Positions 1-5,969 of a DNA stretch of 6,637 nt are shown in pieces. The translations under genes and the position numbers were made by a program. Source of the stretch: an uncultured Leptospiraceae bacterium (GTDB taxonomy: Bacteria; Spirochaetota; Leptospiria; Leptospirales; Leptospiraceae). The stretch's first letter is position 1. Each line of letters starts with the position of its first letter. The notes under the pieces were generated by a model. That model saw only the letters and a program-made list of their open reading frames with translations, was not told the DNA's origin and did no database searches. The stretch lies in contig CALDSP010000283.1 of the NCBI GenBank assembly GCA_937924465.1, forward strand, positions 1-6,637. Reading direction: 5' to 3'.

Positions 1-833
1 CCTTTGTCTTTAAAAATTTGAATTTTATGAATATTTAAATAGTCTGGTAATTGAAAATCTTTTATTTTATGCGAAATAGGAACTTTCCTATTTATAGTAG
101 CTAAAGTTTTAGAAAGAAAGGCATTTTCTTTAGATGCTAAAAGTTTTTCTTTCATTGAAGGGTTTTTTACTTTTTCAATATTTTTATATAGATTTTCTAA
201 ATTAAAATATTCTTGAATAAGTTTAGCTGCTCCTTTTTCTCCAATTCCTTTCACTCCGGGTATGTTGTCGGAACTGTCCCCTACAATCCCCATAAAGTCT
301 GTAATTTGACTTGGTTCAATTCCTAATTCTTCTTTTACCCATGAAGAGTCAATGACTATAAAGTCGTTTGCTCCTTTTTTACTACGAAGCATTTTTATAT
401 TGTCTTTTAAAATTTGAAATAAATCTTTATCACTGGAAAAAATAAGTATTTCTTCAAACTCCTTCTCATAAAGTTCACATAAAGTGGCTATTATATCGTC
501 TGCTTCTTGTCCTACTATTCTTAAAATAGGAAAACCCAAGTGTTCACAAATCTGTAAAATCTCTTCAACCTGTGGTCGTAGTTCCTCAGGCATGGGGGCT
601 CGATTTGCTTTATAATCAGGAAAAATTTTATTTCTTTCCAAAGGAGTGCCCGGATCAAAAGTAAGGGCAACATGAGTTGGTTCAAAGTCATAAAGAAGTT
701 TAAAAAACATTCGAAAAAATCCAAACACTGCTCCACTAGGAAGTCCAGTTAAGGAATTAGTGAGCCCAGCACTCTGAAAGGCATAATACGCTCGAAAAAC
801 AAGAGCATGTCCATCTATGATAAGTAGTTTCAT
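1..833 (-). CDS. polA: DNA polymerase I, N-terminal 5'-nuclease part (gene runs off left edge)
   Basis: The reading frame is open from an ATG at 833 to the window edge: 277 codons with no stop, so the C-terminal part is missing here. The visible part is the 5'-3' exonuclease/flap-endonuclease domain that removes RNA primers and excises damaged strands in replication and repair. The usual acidic metal ligands are present: D7 (LLIIDGHALVFRAYYA), D60 (TFDPG), E110/D112/D113 (GQEADDIIATL), D135/D137 (FSSDKDLFQIL) and D186/D189 (GDSSDNIPGVKGIG). The last leads into the helix-3-turn-helix DNA-binding segment at about 190-230. The FPDYKANR motif (71-78) is also typical. A stand-alone 5' nuclease cannot be excluded from this fragment, but the motif style is that of full PolA. 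The start at 833 fits the family N-terminus and has a purine-rich ribosome binding site; an in-frame ATG at 845 would add only four residues. Confidence 0.93.
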   Translation of the reverse strand, partial: MKLLIIDGHALVFRAYYAFQSAGLTNSLTGLPSGAVFGFFRMFFKLLYDFEPTHVALTFDPGTPLERNKIFPDYKANRAPMPEELRPQVEEILQICEHLGFPILRIVGQEADDIIATLCELYEKEFEEILIFSSDKDLFQILKDNIKMLRSKKGANDFIVIDSSWVKEELGIEPSQITDFMGIVGDSSDNIPGVKGIGEKGAAKLIQEYFNLENLYKNIEKVKNPSMKEKLLASKENAFLSKTLATINRKVPISHKIKDFQLPDYLNIHKIQIFKDK

Positions 834-843
834 AGTCCTTTCC
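834..843 (-). promoter_or_regulatory. polA ribosome binding site
   Basis: On the minus strand GGAAAGGA (843-836) lies directly before the ATG at 833. The AGGA core is only 2 nt from the ATG, which is short. The leading GGA is 7 nt away, which is comfortable. It is the clearest Shine-Dalgarno-like site in the window and favours the ATG at 833 over the in-frame ATG at 845, which overlaps it. Confidence 0.55.
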
Positions 844-853
844 ATTTTTTTTG

Positions 854-880
854 AAATTTTTATATAAGATATAATAATTT
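854..880. repeat. AT-only near-palindrome in the polA leader
   Basis: A 27-bp near-palindrome has 11 of 12 opposed positions complementary around a short centre at 866-868; the only internal mismatch is 859/875. All bases except the central G at 868 are A or T. It lies 21-47 bp upstream of the polA start. It is not followed by a T-run in either direction, so it does not look like an intrinsic terminator. It may simply reflect AT-rich promoter DNA. Confidence 0.45.
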
Positions 881-893
881 ACCTTTATGTAAG
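866..893 (-). promoter_or_regulatory. Possible polA promoter (weak)
   Basis: On the minus strand CTTACA (893-888) and TATCTT (871-866) are separated by 16 bp. Each matches the sigma-70 consensus at four of six positions. The gap between photolyase and polA is very AT-rich, so chance matches are expected. A promoter here would let polA be transcribed separately from the operon upstream, but readthrough is equally possible because no terminator is visible after the photolyase gene. Confidence 0.2.
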
Positions 894-955
894 ATAAAAT
901 AAAATTTGGAGTTAAATCTAATTGACTGAAAGAAAATATTATTCAAAGTAATTAT

Positions 956-2452
956 TTAAAATAAAGTTCGATTTTCTAAAGAGTCTACATAACCAAAATA
1001 TTCTTTCATATCAAACTTTCTTAACGTAGAGTCACTTGACATGTAACGTATATTTCCAAACACGTTTCTTTCTGGAAACCATGGTCTGTCAAATAAACCA
1101 AAACACCATAAAATTCCTGTATAAGAATTTGGGTTTCGTCCATCAATTGCATATAAGTTATTAAAGTCTTCTAAAATTTCAAATGCTTCTTCAAAATTGG
1201 AAGTCCATTCCATAACTTTTTTACCCCAGAGCATACGCATATAGTTATGCATTTTCCCTGTAATCAAAAGTTCTTTTTGTGCTGCATTCCAAACGGGATC
1301 ATGAGTTTTCGCATAACGCAATTGTTCTTTAGTATAAACATATTCTCTTTTATCTTTTTCGTGAACAGCTATATTGTTTTTCACCCAATCAGGTAAGATT
1401 TTTAGATCTTTATTAAAGGATGGATCTAAGAAAAATGTTAAATAACCAATATCTCTCCAAGTTAAAAGTTCATCTAAAAAATCACAAATAGAGTTTTCTT
1501 TATGAAAATAGCCTTGCTTTTTTCCCTTGTGATTGGAATTCAATAAGTCTGGAGCCCATTTTTCTTTGGATTTCCAATTCAAAACTGAAATTACAATTTC
1601 ATCTATTGAGATATATCCAAAATGCAAATAAGGAGAAAGTCCTGTTGAAGGGGATTTTTCTGGAGAGTGGGGGTTGGATCTTCCTTCTCCATAATTTAAT
1701 AAATTCTTGCACAAAAAATTCTCTAATAGATTTAAAGCAATTTTCCTACCACCTATATTTCTTCTAGGTGCGGGGACTTGATTTTTAAAAGAAATTTTTG
1801 ATAAAACTTGATCAATCGATTCTTCGTTTGGATTCCAAGTAATAAAAGGAGGTTGAGCTTCATATTTAGGTAAGTCATGAGGAGTTGGGTTTGGGTTTGC
1901 AGTATGAAGGTATGCTTCAGGAAATAAACTGTGAATTCTGGGTCTTAGTATCCTTGCAGCAGAGGCAAAACTTCCATAAAGTTTTAAAGGTATTATTCCA
2001 TTTCCATCCACAGTGTAGAGGGGACAATCTATTTTTTGAGAAAGTTTTTTTGTTTGCTCTGGTATAATAAAGCAAGGGAAATTATCAGTAACAATGGCAA
2101 GAGCTTTTTCGGAAATTTTTTTCAAAAGTCCTTTAGCAGGGTTATTTTTTGTTTCTACAAAACTCCAATAAGTAAATCCTCGTTCTTTTGCAGTTTGAAA
2201 ATTTTCTTGCATTCCTTCTAAAACAAATCTATGAATTCTTTCTGAATTCCACGGGTAATCTATCCGTAAACCCTCATAAACAACTAAAGGCTTTTTATAA
2301 TTTTTTGCAAGGCTCAAAGCAAAATCTAAGGAATGATTATAAAAAAGTCTTCTGTAAGCTTGCATCCAATATAGAACATATTCACCTTGGACGTTGGGTG
2401 ACATTTTATTTAAAAGAGATACTCTAGATTGATTATAAGAAGAAAAAGACAT
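956..2452 (-). CDS. phr: Class II CPD photolyase (deoxyribodipyrimidine photo-lyase)
   Basis: This 498-residue cytoplasmic FAD enzyme splits UV-induced cyclobutane pyrimidine dimers using blue light; the length is normal for class II. The N-terminal alpha/beta antenna domain (about 20-180) carries GEYVLYWMQAYRR (23-35). A linker of about 183-205 leads to the helical FAD domain with SPYLHFGYIS (273-282), ELLTWRDIGYLTFF (328-341), HDPVWNAAQKELL (384-396), GKMHNYMRMLWGKKVMEWT (399-417), IDGRNPNSYTGILW (436-449) and FGNIRYM (465-471). The GKMH.YMRM.WGKK..EW block is the class II hallmark. W388, W409 and W416 have the same 21- and 7-residue spacings that I recall for the electron-transfer tryptophans W360/W381/W388 of the Methanosarcina mazei class II enzyme. 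The ATG shares its A with the upstream TAA stop (TAATG), implying translational coupling; a weak GGA lies 9 nt upstream. It is the last gene of the operon and appears intact. Confidence 0.95.
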   Translation of the reverse strand: MSFSSYNQSRVSLLNKMSPNVQGEYVLYWMQAYRRLFYNHSLDFALSLAKNYKKPLVVYEGLRIDYPWNSERIHRFVLEGMQENFQTAKERGFTYWSFVETKNNPAKGLLKKISEKALAIVTDNFPCFIIPEQTKKLSQKIDCPLYTVDGNGIIPLKLYGSFASAARILRPRIHSLFPEAYLHTANPNPTPHDLPKYEAQPPFITWNPNEESIDQVLSKISFKNQVPAPRRNIGGRKIALNLLENFLCKNLLNYGEGRSNPHSPEKSPSTGLSPYLHFGYISIDEIVISVLNWKSKEKWAPDLLNSNHKGKKQGYFHKENSICDFLDELLTWRDIGYLTFFLDPSFNKDLKILPDWVKNNIAVHEKDKREYVYTKEQLRYAKTHDPVWNAAQKELLITGKMHNYMRMLWGKKVMEWTSNFEEAFEILEDFNNLYAIDGRNPNSYTGILWCFGLFDRPWFPERNVFGNIRYMSSDSTLRKFDMKEYFGYVDSLENRTLF

Positions 2453-3042
2453 TATTTTAGATCCATAACATTGAAAGGAGTCAAAACAAATAAAGCCATA
2501 AATCCAATTGCAAAGTACAAAAGAGAAACCAAAGCAAAAAATAGATAAATAGAAAACAAAATACGAAGTGGAACTTTTACAATTTTATTATAAATTTTAT
2601 TATAAAAGCTTACATGTAAACTCATAACTACCAAGTGAGCTAGTAAACTTGTAATTATTAGTTTTATTTGGATATTTATACTAATAAATAAAATAAAAAT
2701 GGAATTTAACAAACAAAACAAATTTAAAAATACTGGTTGCAAGGCATAGTAGTGATAATTGATTTTTGGTAAGCTATAAAACTTCTCGCTGAATACTTCA
2801 AAGAATAACATAAGGAATATACTTAGTCCACTTAAAAAGGTACTTGTAATAATAATAGCTACCAATGTTCCATGTTCCATTTCTGGAGTTTCTAAAAAAA
2901 GTCCTATCCATAAACTTAAAAGTAAAATGACTCCTACAATTAAAAGTTTAGTTTTGAGCTTTTCTGAAAAATAATATTTAACAAGAAAAAAATTTAAAGT
3001 AACCAAAAATAAAACTATGGAAAAAAGTTTTATAGTTTCCAC
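2452..3042 (-). CDS. Unrecognised six-helix membrane protein, GTG start
   Basis: I do not recognise this 196-residue protein. It is very hydrophobic, with about six predicted membrane helices: roughly 5-23, 33-50, 60-84, 100-122, 125-146 and 159-187. It has no cleavable signal peptide and almost no soluble part. The longest loops are around 84-100 (FSEKFYSLPKINYHYYA) and 147-158 (basic YNKIYNKIVKVP). H136 and H143 sit seven residues apart in helix 5 and would share one face; the single cysteine is C110 in helix 4. The start is GTG at 3042, only 5 nt after the lysS stop and without a visible ribosome binding site, so reinitiation after lysS is likely. The next in-frame Met (M55) would remove two helices, which supports the GTG. 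Its stop overlaps the photolyase start by 1 nt. A small permease subunit or a membrane-stress or assembly protein is possible, but nothing in the sequence decides. Confidence 0.8.
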   Translation of the reverse strand: METIKLFSIVLFLVTLNFFLVKYYFSEKLKTKLLIVGVILLLSLWIGLFLETPEMEHGTLVAIIITSTFLSGLSIFLMLFFEVFSEKFYSLPKINYHYYALQPVFLNLFCLLNSIFILFISINIQIKLIITSLLAHLVVMSLHVSFYNKIYNKIVKVPLRILFSIYLFFALVSLLYFAIGFMALFVLTPFNVMDLK

Positions 3043-3047
3043 AAAAT

Positions 3048-4547
3048 TTATTCAGGTCTTAAAAGAGGAAAAAATATTGTATCCCTGATAGAGGCACTGT
3101 TCGTAAACAACATAACCATTCTATCAATTCCTATTCCTAGTCCACCTGTAGGAGGCATTCCATATTCCAAAGCACGCAAGAAGTCATAATCCATCATAAA
3201 GGCTTCTTCATCTCCAGCTTCTCTTTGTTTGACTTGCTCTTCAAATCTCTCTCGTTGATCAAAAGGATCATTTAATTCGGAAAAGGCATTTCCCATCTCG
3301 CGACCAACTATGTAAGGTTCAAAACGCTCAACGTAATTTGGATTTTCTTCTCTAGATTTAGCAAGAGGAGAAAGCTCTTTAGGATAGTCAGTAATAAAAA
3401 TTGGTTGAATCAGATTTGGTTCTACTTTTTCTGAAAAAACTTCATCGGCAACTTTCCATATACTATTACAAGAACTTGCATTTACTCCTTTGCTTTGGGC
3501 TTTTTCTTGAGCTTCTTGTAAGGTTTGAATTTTTGAAAAATCAATTCCTGTATATTCTTGAATAATATCTACATATTTAGCTCTTTTCCATGGAGTAGTT
3601 AAGTCTACTTCGTATTCACCATATTGTAGCTTAGGCCATTTTCCTATTGCGCGCCCAACGTGTTCAAAAAGTCTTTCTGTAATCTGAAGCATAGACTCCA
3701 TATCTCCATAAGCCATATATGCCTCAAGCATTGTAAATTCTGGGTTATGTTTTATGGAAATTCCTTCATTTCGAAAATTGCGATTTAATTCAAAAACCCT
3801 ATCCATCCCACCAACAATAAGACGTTTTAAGTAAAGTTCAGGAGCAATACGCAAATAAAGTTTCATGTCTAATGCATTATGGTGTGTAATAAATGGTTTA
3901 GCTGCCGCACCACCTGCTATGGGTTGCATCATAGGAGTTTCTACTTCTAAAAAACCTTCTTTAGTAAAGAAATTTCTAACTTCAGCAATAATTTTACTTC
4001 GTAATATAAAAGTTTCTTTTACAAAATCATTTACTACTAAATCCACATAACGCATTCTATAACGCTGTTCTTTATCACTGAATGCATCAAAAATGACACC
4101 ATCTTTTTCTTTTACTACGGGGAGAGGACGAATACACTTAGCAAGTAGTATTATATTCGTTAGGTGCAAAGTGATTTCCCCTTTTTGAGTTTTAAAAAGA
4201 TAGCCTTCAATTCCAATTTGATCTCCTAAATCTAAAGATTTAAATAAGCTATATGTCTCTTCTCCTATATCATCTTTAGAAATATAAAATTGAATCGTCC
4301 CTGTTTTATCTTTAATATGACCAAAGCTAGCCTTACCCATGACTCTTTTAGAATGGAGTCTTCCACCTAATTTAAAAATTGTTTGTTCAGAAGAATATTT
4401 CTCAAAATTTTCTATAAGCTCCAAAGAATGAGCAGTTGGGAAATATCGAATAGGATAAGGATTGATTCCCTTGCTTTTTAGTTCTTGTACTTTTTTAATT
4501 CTCTGTTCAGTAAGTTGATTTTGTTCTTGTTCTTGTTCATTGTTCAT
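3048..4547 (-). CDS. lysS: Lysine--tRNA ligase, class II
   Basis: This 499-residue cytoplasmic enzyme charges tRNA-Lys with lysine at the expense of ATP. The N-terminal OB-fold anticodon-binding domain (about 57-140) contains LGGRLHSKRVMGKASFGHI and the strand run DLGDQIGIEGYLFKTQKGEI. The catalytic domain carries motif 1 (FFTKEGFLEVETPMM, 193-207), the ETPMMQPIAGGAAAKPF segment that follows it, motif 2 (FRNEGISIKHNPEFTMLEAY, 258-277) and motif 3 (GLGIGIDRMVMLF, 469-481). The conserved lysine-pocket and late segments YLRIAPELYLKRL (231-243) and GREMGNAFSELNDP (415-428) are intact. This is the class II form, unlike the class I LysRS of Borrelia and Treponema. The N-terminus is a short Gln/Glu-rich tail (MNNEQEQEQNQ). 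The ATG is 6 nt after the TAG of the VKOR-DsbA gene, with no clear Shine-Dalgarno sequence, so coupling is likely. Length and motifs are normal. Confidence 0.97.
   Translation of the reverse strand: MNNEQEQEQNQLTEQRIKKVQELKSKGINPYPIRYFPTAHSLELIENFEKYSSEQTIFKLGGRLHSKRVMGKASFGHIKDKTGTIQFYISKDDIGEETYSLFKSLDLGDQIGIEGYLFKTQKGEITLHLTNIILLAKCIRPLPVVKEKDGVIFDAFSDKEQRYRMRYVDLVVNDFVKETFILRSKIIAEVRNFFTKEGFLEVETPMMQPIAGGAAAKPFITHHNALDMKLYLRIAPELYLKRLIVGGMDRVFELNRNFRNEGISIKHNPEFTMLEAYMAYGDMESMLQITERLFEHVGRAIGKWPKLQYGEYEVDLTTPWKRAKYVDIIQEYTGIDFSKIQTLQEAQEKAQSKGVNASSCNSIWKVADEVFSEKVEPNLIQPIFITDYPKELSPLAKSREENPNYVERFEPYIVGREMGNAFSELNDPFDQRERFEEQVKQREAGDEEAFMMDYDFLRALEYGMPPTGGLGIGIDRMVMLFTNSASIRDTIFFPLLRPE
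4521..4545. repeat. Hexamer repeat at the lysS start
   Basis: TTGTTC occurs three times in tandem (4521-4538) and once more at 4540-4545 after a single A. In the lysS sense this is GAACAA repeated, and it encodes the alternating Glu-Gln tail; the outlying copy overlaps the lysS start codon. Gain or loss of a 6-bp unit would change the tail by two residues without breaking the frame. Confidence 0.8.
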
Positions 4548-4553
4548 AGTAAT

Positions 4554-5762
4554 CTATATTTTTTTGCTCAAGTGTTTAATAAGTTCTCGTAAAAAATTAG
4601 GTTCGGGAGTTCCTGGTTCTAGTGGCTTGTTATTTATAAAAATGGAAGGTGTACTTTGAATATTGAGTCTTTCTCCTTCATCTATTTCTTTTGCCATGTA
4701 ATTTAATATTTCCGAGCCTGACATACAGGCTTGAAGTGTGGGAAGACTGATTCCTAAATCTTGAGAAATTTTGGCAATAGAACTAGGATTGTGGCGAATT
4801 CCCATTTCATTGTCTCTATACAATGCATGATAAAATGGCAAAAACTTGTTTTGTTTGTGAGCACATAACGCAGAACTTGCAGCTAAACAAGAACTAGCAT
4901 CGGGTGTTTTTCGTTGTACTAAACGATTGCAGTTTCCATCAAGGGGAAAGTTTTTATAATATACTTTTACAAGTCCAGTGAACTCGGCTAGAACTGCATC
5001 TAAAATATGACTTGCATGCATGCAATGCCCGCAGTTAAAGTCTGCAAATTTAACTATCACAATAGGAGCTTTTTCATCTCCTGCAAAAGGGACATTCGTT
5101 AAATCAATATTTACAACAGGAGCTTTTTCATAAGCTGAAATCTTTGCTTGGATTACATCTTGACTTGAAGCAATCTTTGTTGGTTTAGAACTACTTGTTT
5201 TAGCAGCCCAAATTCCACAGGCAAAACTTCCTATAGTAATTAAAAGATAAGTAAAAAAGTTTTTATTGATTGACTTTATTAAATTTTCTTTAAGTAAATT
5301 TAGAATTGGATTTGTGAAAAATTTTTTCATGTAAATATAAGACAAAACTAAAATACTCCCACTTAAAATATATGTTATAAAACAAAGAGAACAGACTGCT
5401 CCAATGAGTAAAATGGAAATTAAAAATAAAACTATATCAATAATTAAAGCTATTCCACTAAAGGCAAAGAGTGTGGGAATGTGAAATTCATCTTGCTGCT
5501 TAGACAAAACAGCTAATCCCACTGCAAATCCATAAAAAGCAAATCCAAAAAGGGCAATAGGTACATTTTCCAAGATAGGAATATGAATTGCGGAGTATGG
5601 ACTATCTTTTACTTTAGTGCAAGAGTCCTCACTTCCCAAAGCCGAACAAAGTGAACTAGCAACATCGGAATTGCCGTAATATTCGAGAGCGAGTAGGTAA
5701 GAAAGCACTAATCCAGCTATACTGAAAATTATAATTATGTATAAAAATTTTGATTTGTTCAT
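4554..5762 (-). CDS. VKOR-DsbA fusion: membrane quinone-linked disulfide oxidase with thioredoxin-fold domain
   Basis: This 402-residue inner-membrane protein joins a vitamin K epoxide reductase (VKOR) domain to a DsbA-like domain. In this family the DsbA part oxidises thiols of exported proteins and VKOR passes the electrons to quinone, replacing DsbB. VKOR part: helices at about 7-26, 68-87, 97-118, 120-145 and 169-187. The periplasmic loop has a cysteine pair (C39, C48) followed by SPYSAIHIPILENVPIALFG, and the redox centre C124-S-L-C127 opens helix 4. Five helices from a cytoplasmic N-terminus place the C-terminal domain in the periplasm. DsbA part (about 215-402): active site FADFNCGHCMHA (C244/C247) and cis-proline ST-P372. 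Extra cysteines C278, C292 and C300 fit the C-N...SCLAASSALC pattern of one DsbA subfamily. It is the first gene of the apparent operon. The ATG at 5762 has no visible Shine-Dalgarno site, and the next Met (M145) would lose most of VKOR, so this start is firm. Confidence 0.93.
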   Translation of the reverse strand: MNKSKFLYIIIIFSIAGLVLSYLLALEYYGNSDVASSLCSALGSEDSCTKVKDSPYSAIHIPILENVPIALFGFAFYGFAVGLAVLSKQQDEFHIPTLFAFSGIALIIDIVLFLISILLIGAVCSLCFITYILSGSILVLSYIYMKKFFTNPILNLLKENLIKSINKNFFTYLLITIGSFACGIWAAKTSSSKPTKIASSQDVIQAKISAYEKAPVVNIDLTNVPFAGDEKAPIVIVKFADFNCGHCMHASHILDAVLAEFTGLVKVYYKNFPLDGNCNRLVQRKTPDASSCLAASSALCAHKQNKFLPFYHALYRDNEMGIRHNPSSIAKISQDLGISLPTLQACMSGSEILNYMAKEIDEGERLNIQSTPSIFINNKPLEPGTPEPNFLRELIKHLSKKI

Positions 5763-5782
5763 AATGTAAAAACTATTGCAAT

Positions 5783-5842
5783 CTTGTAAACCCTTGTTTT
5801 TTCATCAACTCAAAAGAGATTTTTACAAGTTTGATTTTGAGT
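5783..5842. repeat. Two interleaved 8-bp inverted repeats
   Basis: CTTGTAAA (5783-5790) is the exact reverse complement of TTTACAAG (5822-5829). ACTCAAAA (5808-5815) is the exact reverse complement of TTTTGAGT (5835-5842). The arms alternate (A, B, A', B'), which in RNA is the arrangement of an H-type pseudoknot. On the minus strand this lies 21-80 nt upstream of the VKOR-DsbA start and would be in its 5' leader if transcription begins further upstream. Confidence 0.55.
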
Positions 5843-5866
5843 GGATAGAGTGTATTTAGAAAGAGG

Positions 5867-5884
5867 TTGTAGTTGTTACTACAA
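5867..5884. promoter_or_regulatory. Candidate operator or hairpin: TTGTAGT-N4-ACTACAA
   Basis: A perfect 7-bp inverted repeat (5867-5873 and 5878-5884) is separated by TGTT. Its size and symmetry suit a dimeric regulator site, and its position between divergent genes would allow control of both. The right arm ACTAC (5878-5882) can instead pair with a third GTAGT at 5891-5895, giving an imperfect 18-bp dyad. I know of no regulator that matches it. Confidence 0.4.
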
Positions 5885-5931
5885 ATTTTGGTAGTGTGAG
5901 CATAGGTTTGGAGAGATCCAATACTAGACCC

Positions 5932-5962
5932 TTGACTTTTTTTCCTTCTTAATTTTTATAGA
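5932..5962 (+). promoter_or_regulatory. Candidate promoter for the ABC ATPase gene
   Basis: TTGACT (5932-5937) matches the sigma-70 -35 element at five of six positions. Two -10 candidates follow: TTTATA (5955-5960, 17-bp spacer, three of six) and TATAGA (5957-5962, 19-bp spacer, four of six). Either would start transcription within a few bases of the ATG at 5970, giving a very short or leaderless mRNA, which agrees with the missing Shine-Dalgarno site. Confidence 0.35.
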
Positions 5963-5969
5963 AATTAGA

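Larger units (their letters stand above)
5763..5969. other. Divergent intergenic region with dense inverted repeats
   Basis: These 207 bp separate the minus-strand operon from the plus-strand ABC gene and must contain both promoters unless genes are missing. I see no coding frame, tRNA or known riboswitch. The region holds two interleaved 8-bp inverted repeats (5783-5842), a 7-bp dyad with a 4-bp spacer (5867-5884), an alternative imperfect dyad sharing one arm (5878-5895), and a candidate plus-strand promoter (5932-5962). No convincing minus-strand promoter for the VKOR-DsbA operon could be picked by eye. Confidence 0.7.

Noticed and set aside
521..736. Minus-strand 71-codon ORF
   Set aside because: It is out of frame inside the polA 5'-nuclease coding region, whose frame is intact with all metal ligands.
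831..845. Alternative polA start at 845, four codons upstream
   Set aside because: It would sit on top of the GGAAAGGA ribosome binding site, and the family N-terminus aligns better with the ATG at 833; not fully excluded.
834..955. Intrinsic terminator after the photolyase gene
   Set aside because: The A/T hairpins in the gap lack GC-rich stems and are not followed by a T-run in the minus-strand direction.
1885..2427. Three overlapping plus-strand ORFs of 60-79 codons
   Set aside because: They lie wholly antisense to the conserved photolyase frame, have no ribosome binding sites or recognisable proteins, and are shadows of that gene.
3865..4050. Plus-strand 61-codon ORF
   Set aside because: It is antisense to the motif 1 region of lysS and is explained by codon bias of that gene.
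5763..5790. Minus-strand promoter TTTACA / TACATT (16-bp spacer) just before the VKOR-DsbA start
   Set aside because: The hexamers match fairly well, but the -10 abuts the ATG, so transcription would begin inside the gene with no usable downstream start.
5867..5895. BlaI/MecI-type operator
   Set aside because: Those sites have ACTAC on the left and GTAGT on the right with a 4-bp centre. Here the 4-bp-spaced dyad has the opposite order, and the ACTAC/GTAGT pair has an 8-bp centre.
5763..5969. tRNA, small riboswitch or T-box leader
   Set aside because: No tRNA T-loop, acceptor pairing, T-box core or known riboswitch motif could be found by reading either strand.
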